64,000 nucleotides of DNA from Pyropia yezoensis (Eukaryota > Rhodophyta > Bangiophyceae > Bangiales > Bangiaceae): NCBI GenBank assembly GCA_009829735.1, contig CM020618.1, positions 27,380,894-27,444,893 on the forward strand, written 5' to 3'. Below the pieces are notes generated by a model. The model ran no database searches. It had not been told where the DNA came from and was given only the letters and a program-made list of their open reading frames with translations. Position 1 is the first letter of the stretch; each line of letters opens with the position of its first letter. The position numbers were made by a program, and so were the translations under genes. Below, piece after piece: positions 41,668-50,048 of the stretch.

Positions 41668-44604
41668 GGCAGGCGCTCTCCCCAAGTGTCTTCCCGAATC
41701 TCCAACGGCAGGGTACTTCTACCTGTTCTCCCCTTGCGTGCCGGGAGAAAGGACGGCAGTTACCTGCTCAACCGGTAGCCGCCTGGACACCCTGTTTGTT
41801 CAAGGGGACCTTGCTCGTCCTGCGTAAGGAAAACCTCAAGATTAATGCTCGTATGCGTGTGGGGGATAGCCTCCCCCAAGCTGTTACGCCGGTGGTCGAC
41901 ACGGGAGCCGGACCAAGCGTCATCACTGAGAACCTGTTACCTCCGGGCTGGCGTCGACATGCCTGGAGAGCGCCTACCAAGACCCGGATTGTAGACGCAT
42001 CAGGTCAAACCCTACGACCGCTTGGCCGTCTTCCCGTCGCCATCTATGTCAACAATGAACCAATGCTTTTTCCCTTTCTAGTAGTCAAGACCTTATCAGT
42101 CCCCCTCATCCTAGGCTGGGACTTCCAGAAGCAGCATGTCAAGAGCATCCTACCCGGAGAAGGAAAGGTGCAGTTCAACCATGGGTTTGTGTCACCAGTG
42201 CTGGAGCACCTGGACACCAAGGTTCGTGTGGCCAAGAACCAGAAGGAACGCATCCCACCCTCTACCTTGACCCTCATCAAACCGGTGCTCCTACCTCCTC
42301 GCTCGGAGACCAAGGTTCAAGTCACGACCCGGACTGCAGGTCAATGCCTGATCTACGGACGCAAGGAATTTCTGGCGAAACACCGATTATACCTAGCCCA
42401 CGGACATCACAAAAAGGTGGGGAGGCACACCCCGTTCTCGGTGCTGATCGTCAACGTGAGCCGGAAGCCAATAACCCTCGCCAAGGGCACTCGAGTTGGT
42501 ACAGCAGAGCCTTACCGGGGGTCCGCCCGCGCTATGAGCAAGGAAGACCTCTTGAACCTGCAACAAGAGCTGGCATCCAACCTGACGGCCTTAGACGTAT
42601 CTCCGGAACAAGAGCAGGCTGGCCGTACTACTCCGAAGCCGGAACAAGCACCGCCCGGGATGCCGAAGGTCAACCAAGAAAACGTCCCTCCCGACTTGAA
42701 GGAGGCACTGGAGAAGCTTCTCCACGAATATCGGCACCTGTGGTCTGGAGAGCTGGGCAAGATGGACGCCACCCTACACCGGATTCAACTCAAGCCAGAT
42801 GCCAAACCAGTGCACATGCACCCATACCGGGCTGGACCTCATCGCCGGGATGAGATTGAGAAGCAGGTTAACAAGATGCTCAAGATGGATGTTATCGAGC
42901 CGTCTGATGGCGAGTGGGCTTTCCCGGTGGTAGTCGTCCCGAAACCTGGCGGTCACTTCCGTTTCTGCGTTGACTACAGACGCCTGAACGAGATGACAGT
43001 CAAGGATGTATACCCGATACCCCGGATGGATGATTGCCTCGACTTTCTTGGTGATGCCACCCTCTTCTCGACGCTGGATTGTAATGCCGGTTACTGGCAG
43101 ATCCCTCTGGCTGACGAGGACAAGGACAAGACTACCTTCACGTGCCACATGGGATTATTCCGGTGCAAGCGTCTCCCTTTTGGTCTCACTAATGCTCCGG
43201 CAACCTTCCAGAGAGCCATCGACATCATCCTGTCGGGGCTAAGGTGGAGAACATGTTTGGTCTACCTGGACGACATCATTGTTTTCTCCAAGACCCCAGC
43301 GGAACACCTGGAGCACCTTCGAGAGGTCCTGGCCCTCCTGTCCAAGGCTGGAGTTACCCTCAAGGCCGAGAAGTGCCACCTGTTTGAGACTGAGGTGGAG
43401 TACCTGGGGCACGTGCTGAGTCCGGGGGAGCTCCGAGTCAATGAGAAGAACATCAAGGCCCTCCGGCATGCACGGCAACCTAAAACCCAGACGGAACTCA
43501 AGAGCTTCCTGGGTATGTGCAACGTCTACCGCCGGTTCGTACGAGACTACGCTCTGATTGCCCGGCCCTTGACCAAGCTTACTAGCAAGAAGCTTCCAGC
43601 ACAACTCCCGGTGTTCAACGAGAAGCAGACAGCAGCCTTCGAAGAGCTCAAGAAGCGCCTGACCACCACTCCAGTACTGGCGTTACCCAAGCGGGAGGGT
43701 CAGTTTGTTCTGGAGACTGACGCCTGTGGCGTCCAGGTGGGGTGCTCACTACTCCAGCAGCAACCTGATGGGCACTTCCTCCCGATAGGCTACTACAGTC
43801 GCGTCTTGACTCCAGCCGAGAAGAACTATTCCACGACCGAGCGCGAGTGCTTGGCGGTCGTCTGGGCTTGCTTCCTGTTACGTCCATATCTTGAAGGACA
43901 AGAGTTCCTCATCCGGACGGACCACGCCAGTCTAAGGTGGCTGCTATGCATGGACAGCAGTCAAGGAAGGGTCGCCCGGTGGCGCCTACGCCTTTCGGAG
44001 TTCAAGTACAAGGTGTGCACCAGAGCAGGGAGGGAGCACCACTGCGCCGATACCATGTCCCGGCTGGAGACTCCTGCAGCCGATACCGGTCCTATCCCGG
44101 AGGAAATACCTTGCTTCATCCTCCCGAATGTCGGACGTGGCTGGCACGCTCCCCTGTACGAGACACCTGACGCTCATCAACCGGTAACCATTCACCGGAT
44201 GCTGGAGGCACAATTGACGGACCCTCAATGCTTGGAGCTTCGCCACCAAATGGACCTGAACCGGAACAGTCGCTTCTCCGAGTCTACAGACGGACTCCTG
44301 GTACGGGTGTCACCCTTCGATGGGGCAACTCAAGTCTACGTACCCCGGAGCCTACGGACTGACATCCTACGCCTGGAGCACTCGTCTCCCCAGGCCGGGC
44401 ATCCTGGTATCAATCGGATGTATGCTTCCATGAGACGACATTATTACTGGGAAACCATGGCCAGTGACGTCCATAAGTGCCTGGAGGCTTGTATTTCTTG
44501 TGCAAGGAACCGGTTGTCCCAGAGGAAGAAGACTTCTAAGCTACGCCTATTCCCTGCGGCGGAGCCCTTTGCAAGCTTAAGCATGGACATCCTGGGGCCC
44601 CTAC
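40355..44604 (+). repeat. Duplicate of 35602-39854 after the gap
   Basis: Begins TTGCGTCCTATGGGGCGGGG like 35602. Two small deletions near its left end (AG lost near 40375, one G lost near 40560) are the only differences I noticed. From there the offset is a constant 4750 nt. This looks like two overlapping contigs placed side by side, not a biological duplication. Confidence 0.8.
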
Positions 44605-45755
44605 CTGAGACCTCCAGTGGCAACATATACCTGCTCATCATTTGTGACCGGTTCTCCAAGTTCACTCGAGCAATCCCGTTGAGAACCATCACGGCTCTGG
44701 ATGTCACGTCGGCCTTCTGCGAGTACTGGATAGCTGCCTACGGCCCTCCAGACTCCGTCTTAACCGACAACGGTCCCCAGTTTGCATCCCTGTTCTTCCA
44801 AGGAGTCTGTGACCTGATGGGCATCAAGAACTTGTACACCACGACGTACCACCCTCAAACGAACGGCCAGGTGGAACGATTCAACCGGACCTTAGTGGAC
44901 ATGCTACGGCACTACGTGGAGGAGCACCAAGAAGACTGGGACGAGCTCCTGGCTGTCCTCACTCTAGCCTACAACTCCCGAGTTCACCGGACAACGGGAG
45001 TCGCTCCACTCGATTTTGTCACCCCGAGGCGGCTGACCAACTTCTCCCTGGAAAGAATACCGGATGGTCTCCAGCCTGCACTGAAGTCAGGTCCCAAGGC
45101 AAAGGATGAGTTCCTGGAACAACTAAAGCTCCTGCTCCCAAGAGTCAAGGAGTCAATTTCAAAGACCCAGGAGCGATACAAGCGGGACTATGACAAGGGT
45201 GTCCGGGAAAAGAACAAGGAACTGGGTGGTGGCGACTGGGTTTTTGTGGACAACCATAGCAAGACCCGGGGGAAGCTGGACTCTAAGACGGATGGACCTT
45301 ATGAGATTCTCAATACGGATGGCTGGACCTTCCTTCTAGACGTGGATGGCTCTCCGTACCGGGTGAGCAGCGACCATGTCACCCGAGCTCCACCGCCAAG
45401 CCAACGGGACTTGACCCGGCGTAAGCGGACTGCGATACCCTGGCTATCCCAAGAAGAAGGTCGGGAATTTGTCTACGTCAAGTTTGTCGACCATGCCTGG
45501 AGAGATGGACGCCTGTACCTGCGAGTACGCTGGTTCGGTTTCAACCCGGCAGATGATACATGGGAACCCTCAAACCGGCTACCCATCGCGGACGTCTGTG
45601 CCTACACGCGACGGAACGGGATTGAGGGCACTCCCGTGGCCAGAGCCGGCAAGATTCTGGAGTCGGACACGGAGGAGGACCAAGAGGACGGGGCCAACCA
45701 AGACCCTCGGGACGAGACGAGCTCACCCGCAACGGATGCGGAACAAGAGGATTGA
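41655..45755 (+). CDS. pol: B Pol polyprotein, complete copy
   Basis: Entered by -1 frameshift at the heptamer 41655-41661; about 1319 residues counted from 41796. Order: protease VVDTGAGPS; RT with VYLDDIIVFS (~490 residues in); RNase H; integrase with HSSPQAGH / CISCARNR zinc finger and D-D-E in MDILGP, DNGPQFAS and GQVERFN; GPYEIL; chromodomain VRWFGFNPADDTWEPSNRL near the end, then an acidic tail. It has all expected catalytic residues and an intact zinc finger, so element B may be able to move if gag is intact. Confidence 0.95.
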   Translation, partial: GKRVGQALSPSVFPNLQRQGTSTCSPLACREKGRQLPAQPVAAWTPCLFKGTLLVLRKENLKINARMRVGDSLPQAVTPVVDTGAGPSVITENLLPPGWRRHAWRAPTKTRIVDASGQTLRPLGRLPVAIYVNNEPMLFPFLVVKTLSVPLILGWDFQKQHVKSILPGEGKVQFNHGFVSPVLEHLDTKVRVAKNQKERIPPSTLTLIKPVLLPPRSETKVQVTTRTAGQCLIYGRKEFLAKHRLYLAHGHHKKVGRHTPFSVLIVNVSRKPITLAKGTRVGTAEPYRGSARAMSKEDLLNLQQELASNLTALDVSPEQEQAGRTTPKPEQAPPGMPKVNQENVPPDLKEALEKLLHEYRHLWSGELGKMDATLHRIQLKPDAKPVHMHPYRAGPHRRDEIEKQVNKMLKMDVIEPSDGEWAFPVVVVPKPGGHFRFCVDYRRLNEMTVKDVYPIPRMDDCLDFLGDATLFSTLDCNAGYWQIPLADEDKDKTTFTCHMGLFRCKRLPFGLTNAPATFQRAIDIILSGLRWRTCLVYLDDIIVFSKTPAEHLEHLREVLALLSKAGVTLKAEKCHLFETEVEYLGHVLSPGELRVNEKNIKALRHARQPKTQTELKSFLGMCNVYRRFVRDYALIARPLTKLTSKKLPAQLPVFNEKQTAAFEELKKRLTTTPVLALPKREGQFVLETDACGVQVGCSLLQQQPDGHFLPIGYYSRVLTPAEKNYSTTERECLAVVWACFLLRPYLEGQEFLIRTDHASLRWLLCMDSSQGRVARWRLRLSEFKYKVCTRAGREHHCADTMSRLETPAADTGPIPEEIPCFILPNVGRGWHAPLYETPDAHQPVTIHRMLEAQLTDPQCLELRHQMDLNRNSRFSESTDGLLVRVSPFDGATQVYVPRSLRTDILRLEHSSPQAGHPGINRMYASMRRHYYWETMASDVHKCLEACISCARNRLSQRKKTSKLRLFPAAEPFASLSMDILGPLPETSSGNIYLLIICDRFSKFTRAIPLRTITALDVTSAFCEYWIAAYGPPDSVLTDNGPQFASLFFQGVCDLMGIKNLYTTTYHPQTNGQVERFNRTLVDMLRHYVEEHQEDWDELLAVLTLAYNSRVHRTTGVAPLDFVTPRRLTNFSLERIPDGLQPALKSGPKAKDEFLEQLKLLLPRVKESISKTQERYKRDYDKGVREKNKELGGGDWVFVDNHSKTRGKLDSKTDGPYEILNTDGWTFLLDVDGSPYRVSSDHVTRAPPPSQRDLTRRKRTAIPWLSQEEGREFVYVKFVDHAWRDGRLYLRVRWFGFNPADDTWEPSNRLPIADVCAYTRRNGIEGTPVARAGKILESDTEEDQEDGANQDPRDETSSPATDAEQED

Positions 45756-45900
45756 GAAGAAGGGAACGGGTATATCAAGGAGAACACGCAATGCAAGCAT
45801 GGAACAATCAAGGAAACCAAGCACCCGCTCGAGCAACCCTTCTCTCCGCCTCTTCCCTCCTCGCTTCTCCCAAGACCCTCACCCTCCTTGCCTCCAACTA

Positions 45901-48018
45901 CTACTCTCGGCGCGGACGCTGAGCCGAGGGAGTGTCCTCCGGCGCTGCCCCCGCGGTACGACGGGAACCGGAGGAAGACGGGATGACGTAGTGCGGTGGA
46001 CGCGGCGCATCCCGGTATGACGCCATCGGAGAAGTACCAGTAGTTGCCGGTGGCTCCCGATCATCCAGATATGTCCGTCGGCGCCGCTGGAAGCCCGTGA
46101 AGGTCTCTGACCACTGCTGGGCCAAGCCATGCCGCGTCAAAGTCGTCAGAAGTTCGCCAACCACCGGGTTGTTCGACATCTGGCCGCTGTCCGCGCAAGC
46201 AAACACCCGGTCGACCACGTCGTTCAAGACACTGGCGTAAGTGCCCAGCACCAGGGAGGACCCGACGCCTTCAACCTGCACCGGAAGACGACCCAGCTGG
46301 TCTTCAATCATGCCGACGTCGTACTGGTCGCATGTTGGACCACCTTGGTTCAGGTACCAGTCAGGCACCCGGAAGCGGGTAAGGCGCAGAGTCGGCGCCG
46401 GAATCTCGAACCGGCCCGAGGATGACACTACCGGACGGTCCACAACGGCCCCCGAGACCGGAGTACCCAACTCCAGCGGAGGCACAGCGCCGCCGGCGTT
46501 GGAAGAAGGCGTCCGGGGTAGAGCGACCGGAGTAGTCGGCGACCGCACGGCCACTCCCAGACTCGCCGCAGACAAGCGCGGTGCCGGAGGAGCTTGAAGT
46601 ACCGGCACAGCAGGAACAGGGCGCGGACGCGCCGGTGACGGTTCAGGCGAGGCAACCGGGGCGACAGGGGCAACAGGAGGAAGCGGAGCCGCCGCAGACG
46701 CCCGACCGACCGCCGCGGCCCATCCCGACTCCTGTACCGGCGGCCCAACTGGCAGAAGATCAAGGGCGGCCGGAGCAGGAAAGCTACCTAGCTGCGGCCA
46801 CGCCGGAAGCGGCGTCGCCAGCTGCACCTTAGCCGGAGAAGACTGGTAGACCACCTGCGCCCAACCGTAGCCATCCCGACGCGGGCGGTTCTGGTCGGCA
46901 ATCGCGTTCAAGAAGCTCCGGTCATGCACCGGTACCAGACGCCGGAAGTCGATCATCGCCTGGAAGAGCTCCTTGTACTCCTCGTCCTCGCTGCACAGGA
47001 AGTCGACGGTCAACTTGTCGACAATCCAGACCATCAGGAGGTCGGGGAGAAACCAAAGCCGGTTGGACACCAAGACCTCGTGAAGCCAGTGGTTGGCCGC
47101 CAAGACTGTCATCTCGGACGTGTACATCATGTACGGGATTGAGTGGAAGAAGCCCTTGATCGACGCCTGAGTCAAGGCGTCCAAGAAGTACCAGGTGCAA
47201 GGGATGCTGGAAGGAGCAAACCCGACCGGGATCTCGACTTCCTGCTGCTGCGGGATGACCTTGGGGTAGTATGCCGCCCGGTTGGCCTTGTCCAGCTTCC
47301 AGAACTCCTGATGATTGCAGCTCACGATGAAGTCACGCTGACGCCCGCGTCGCTCACCCTGCTCCCGTGCCGGCGACAACTTGGAGTATTTCCGGGTCAA
47401 GAAAGGCGGCTCCAGAGCGACCATGCTCGGACGGGGGTCGCAGTTCAAGCTTCCCGACCCCTTGAGCGCCTCGTCCCAGACCTTGAGCGCCCGGTGGACG
47501 TACCCTTCCTCCTCCGGCCACCGGAGAACGGACGCGGACACGCGACGCTCGGTCAAGGGTAGATCCAGTACCAGTGCGAAGGGGAGATCCTCCAGACGAG
47601 CAACCCAAGAGGAACCCGAGAAGCTCTGAGAGCGGTCTTGTGCCAGGCGCATCTGGTCCGCCGTATGAAGACGTGCCTTGTCCATCTCGGTCAAGACCCC
47701 GCGCTGGAGTTCCTTGCGCCAGAGGTCCATGCAATCCTGCTGGCACTGGGCCGCGCCGGCGTTGCCGACCACCGTGGAGTAACGCCGGGCCGCCAGAGGG
47801 TCCTGCCCAAGGAGCATCTCCGGGAGACCCTCCGGGGGGGCCTCGACCGGGTGCATCGCGGAAGCCGGGGGAACTCGATCCGTCCCCGCCGTAGCGACCG
47901 GCGCCGGCACCGACATCCGAGGAACCGGAGGCAGGAGAGGGGCGCGACTACCCGAGTTCTCCTCCACAACACTCGCCGCCGGAACCACGGGCCCAGCCTG
48001 GATCTCGGAACTGGACAT
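45901..48018 (-). CDS. B antisense accessory gene (aORF-B), convergent with pol
   Basis: 705 aa from the ATG at 48018, stop 145 bp beyond the pol stop, tail to tail, exactly the arrangement of family A. I recognise no named domain. The region around residues 235-360 (YYPK, VEIPVGF, YFLDALTQASIKGFF, ANHWLHEVLVSNRLWFLPDL, FQAMIDFRRL) aligns with aORF-A (YYPK, VEVPYGF, LLDHFGSV, TQWLLEVMS, LEEMLRLHKF). The centre-to-C-terminal part is Pro/Ala-rich (APLPPVAPVAPVASPEPSP), unlike the Arg/Ser tail of A, and then a second structured part (WYLNQGGPTCDQYDVGMIED) follows. Sequence identity outside the core is low, so the gene has been kept through long divergence. Confidence 0.75.
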   Translation of the reverse strand: MSSSEIQAGPVVPAASVVEENSGSRAPLLPPVPRMSVPAPVATAGTDRVPPASAMHPVEAPPEGLPEMLLGQDPLAARRYSTVVGNAGAAQCQQDCMDLWRKELQRGVLTEMDKARLHTADQMRLAQDRSQSFSGSSWVARLEDLPFALVLDLPLTERRVSASVLRWPEEEGYVHRALKVWDEALKGSGSLNCDPRPSMVALEPPFLTRKYSKLSPAREQGERRGRQRDFIVSCNHQEFWKLDKANRAAYYPKVIPQQQEVEIPVGFAPSSIPCTWYFLDALTQASIKGFFHSIPYMMYTSEMTVLAANHWLHEVLVSNRLWFLPDLLMVWIVDKLTVDFLCSEDEEYKELFQAMIDFRRLVPVHDRSFLNAIADQNRPRRDGYGWAQVVYQSSPAKVQLATPLPAWPQLGSFPAPAALDLLPVGPPVQESGWAAAVGRASAAAPLPPVAPVAPVASPEPSPARPRPVPAVPVLQAPPAPRLSAASLGVAVRSPTTPVALPRTPSSNAGGAVPPLELGTPVSGAVVDRPVVSSSGRFEIPAPTLRLTRFRVPDWYLNQGGPTCDQYDVGMIEDQLGRLPVQVEGVGSSLVLGTYASVLNDVVDRVFACADSGQMSNNPVVGELLTTLTRHGLAQQWSETFTGFQRRRRTYLDDREPPATTGTSPMASYRDAPRPPHYVIPSSSGSRRTAGAAPEDTPSAQRPRRE

Positions 48019-48195
48019 ACCGTCCAGACTCCGGGGAACGAGAGGGCCAAGGTGAAGGAGCGGAGGGGGGGGGGGGGGGCAGAATCGGGGCAGGTGATCG
48101 TGACCGGGGTGAAGACGCTCGACCTCGGCACCGGTGTGGACGTGCTAGAGGCTGTGCACGGTGGCACCTGGTTCGGCCCGAGGACGTGCCGGACT

Positions 48196-48205
48196 AGGGA
48201 GGGAG
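48196..48205 (+). promoter_or_regulatory. B polypurine tract
   Basis: AGGGAGGGAG, three bases before the 3' LTR. Confidence 0.7.
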
Positions 48206-48208
48206 CTA

Positions 48209-48781
48209 TGTAGCATCCCTGGCCCCGACTTGGCGCCGACCCGGGACTGCAACCAGAGGGCACCAGGTGCCAGAACACGCCCGCCGTGTGGCGATGGTTG
48301 GCGGCCGTGGCCCGTGCCCGGCACTGGGATGCGGTGGACTACGCTATCCACACGCGAGAGAGGGATTTCTGATGTGTTTTTGCATATTTGTGAGGGACTT
48401 GATTTGAGAGAATTTGAGTGTGAGATTAGTGAGTGGGAATAGAATTAGTAGTGATAGTGGCCCCCGACCTGACGAGGTTAGACTCGGGTCGGGGCCACTC
48501 GGGGTTATGGGGGGGGCTACCGGGCCAACGTGCCGGGGTTCCCCCAGATGCACGTTAAGAGGGACAGCGAGGCGCCCTCGGCCCGCGCCCTCAGGGAAAA
48601 AGACAACTGCGCGTTTGCTTTCCTCTTCCCCGTGTGCACTACCGTGCGTATCTGTTTGCCCTGCAAGCAGGCACGTGAGGCAACAGGCATACCATTCTCG
48701 TAGTTCCCCTTTCTGCGTTACCTGTCCCTTTCCCCCGAGGGATATTGACACGTGTCTGAGAGGATCGAGTTTTATACCACA
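48209..48781 (+). repeat. B 3' LTR
   Basis: 573 bp, same as the 5' LTR by eye; followed by the target duplication GAGAG. Confidence 0.95.
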
Positions 48782-50046
48782 GAGAGCTTCTGCGTCCGCC
48801 TCGCAGCCACCCTTGGCTCGGCCGGGGCAGGCCTGCCCCCCCTACAACAAAAAAATCAGCGCCGGCGGCGCCAGTACCACCGCCACCATCGACGCCGTCG
48901 CCCCCCCCGTTCCATGTACAAAAGTTACTTTACCCCAGCTGCCGTGCCCCCAGGCCGCCTAGAGCTCTCCCCATACCCCCGCTCCCTCCCTCCCACTATC
49001 AACGCAACCGCCATTGAACAGCGCGTGTCGCTATCGCGGGCACCCTACCTCGATCAGAAACCATCCCCGCCGCCGCCACCAGGCGCCCCCCCCTACCCCC
49101 TCCAGAAGAAAGGCCGTCCACCTCTGCCCCTCTCTCCCCCCAAAAATCGTAGTCATCACCGCCGCTGCAGCCACGATCACGATGGCCGTCTCGTCGGCCA
49201 CGTCGGCTGCCAACAGGGGCACCGAGGCGCGCGGGGTCGCCGCCACCGCGGGCACCGGCACAGGCAGGGTGGCCACCACCTCCGCCTCGGCCGCCGGGCC
49301 GGCCGCCACAGCCGCCGACGCCACCAGCGTCGTCGCCGTCCCTGCCGCCGCCGTCATCGCCGCCGCCGCCCCCCCTTCCCTCCCCCCCTAACCCGCCGTC
49401 GTCGCTGCTGCCGTCGATGCCGCCGCCGCCGCTGACGTTCCCGAGCGCCCCCCCCCCCCCCCCCCCAGCACGCCGTCGTCGCTGATGCCGTTCATTCCGC
49501 CGCCGCCGCTGACGTCGCCGCCGCCATCCCCCCCTTCCCCCCCACAAAACTCGTCGTCGCCGCCGCCACTGCCGCCGCCGCAATCGCCGTCGTCGCCGCC
49601 GCCACCGCTGCCCCCCCCCTCCCCCCCCCAACCTCGCCGTCGTAGCCGCTGCCGCCGACGTGGCCACCGCCGCCGACGTCGCCGCCGCCGCCGACGTCGC
49701 CGCCGCCGCCGACGTCGCCGCCGCAGCCACCGCCGCGGCCGCCGCCGCCGTCGCTGCTGCTGCCGCCGCCGTCGTCGCCATCGTCGTCGTCGTCGTCACC
49801 GTCGTCGTCGCCATCGTCGACGCTGCCGTGGCCTACCCCACCGCGTGTACCCCCCTCCCGCTGTCCCACTTGAACTTGATGAGCGTCCTGGCATGGTTTC
49901 CCGAAACGGACCCACCACCGCTCATGTGGGGCGCATTACACCGGGGCATACCATCAAGGCACGTGATTGGCTCAGGTCTGTGGCCCGAAGGTTCTCGGTG
50001 GAAAGAGAAAAAAACGCTCCGTGTATCTTTTTTCCGCAACGTACCA
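48782..50046. other. Right arm of the TIR element, with GCC/GTC trinucleotide repeats
   Basis: Starts with the GAGAG duplication of B. It contains C runs (49448-49466) and a GCC/GAC/GTC trinucleotide array at about 49640-49830, which creates long spurious Arg or Ala frames. It ends in the TIR at 50017-50046. I see no transposase. Confidence 0.7.
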
Positions 50047-50048
50047 TA

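Larger units (their letters stand above)
34375..48781 (+). mobile_element. LTR retrotransposon B: second chromovirus family, with gap and internal duplication
   Basis: LTRs of 573 bp at 34375-34947 and 48209-48781 that look identical by eye (TGTAGC...ACCACA), with target duplication GAGAG (34370-34374 and 48782-48786). Order: LTR, PBS, gag, pol, antisense gene (-), PPT, LTR. It spans 14.4 kb only because a 500-N gap is followed by a repeat of gag/pol at a constant 4750-nt offset. Removing the duplication gives about 9.66 kb, close to family A. It is probably the youngest insertion of the nest. Confidence 0.95.
33434..50046. mobile_element. TIR DNA transposon with TA target duplication, non-autonomous, split by B
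   Basis: Comparison with A1 gives the empty site: GGGTGG-TA-GGGGGTGG. In A2 the TA is doubled (33432-33433 and 50047-50048). The inserted DNA has 30-bp terminal inverted repeats (33434-33463 and 50017-50046) starting TGGTACGTTGC, matching at 27 of 30 positions. Excluding retrotransposon B, its own sequence is about 2.2 kb (33434-34374 and 48787-50046) with no transposase, so it must have been moved in trans. A TA duplication suggests a Tc1/mariner-type (IS630) transposase; other TA-targeting groups are possible. Confidence 0.8.

Noticed and set aside
40355..44604. A genuine tandem duplication or second nested copy within B
   Set aside because: Constant offset, apparent identity, no LTR or target duplication at the join, edge-only indels and a placeholder gap all point to assembly.
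49640..49830. Poly-Arg or poly-Ala proteins in the right arm of the TIR element
   Set aside because: All frames of a GCC/GAC/GTC trinucleotide array look like this; no start context or homology.
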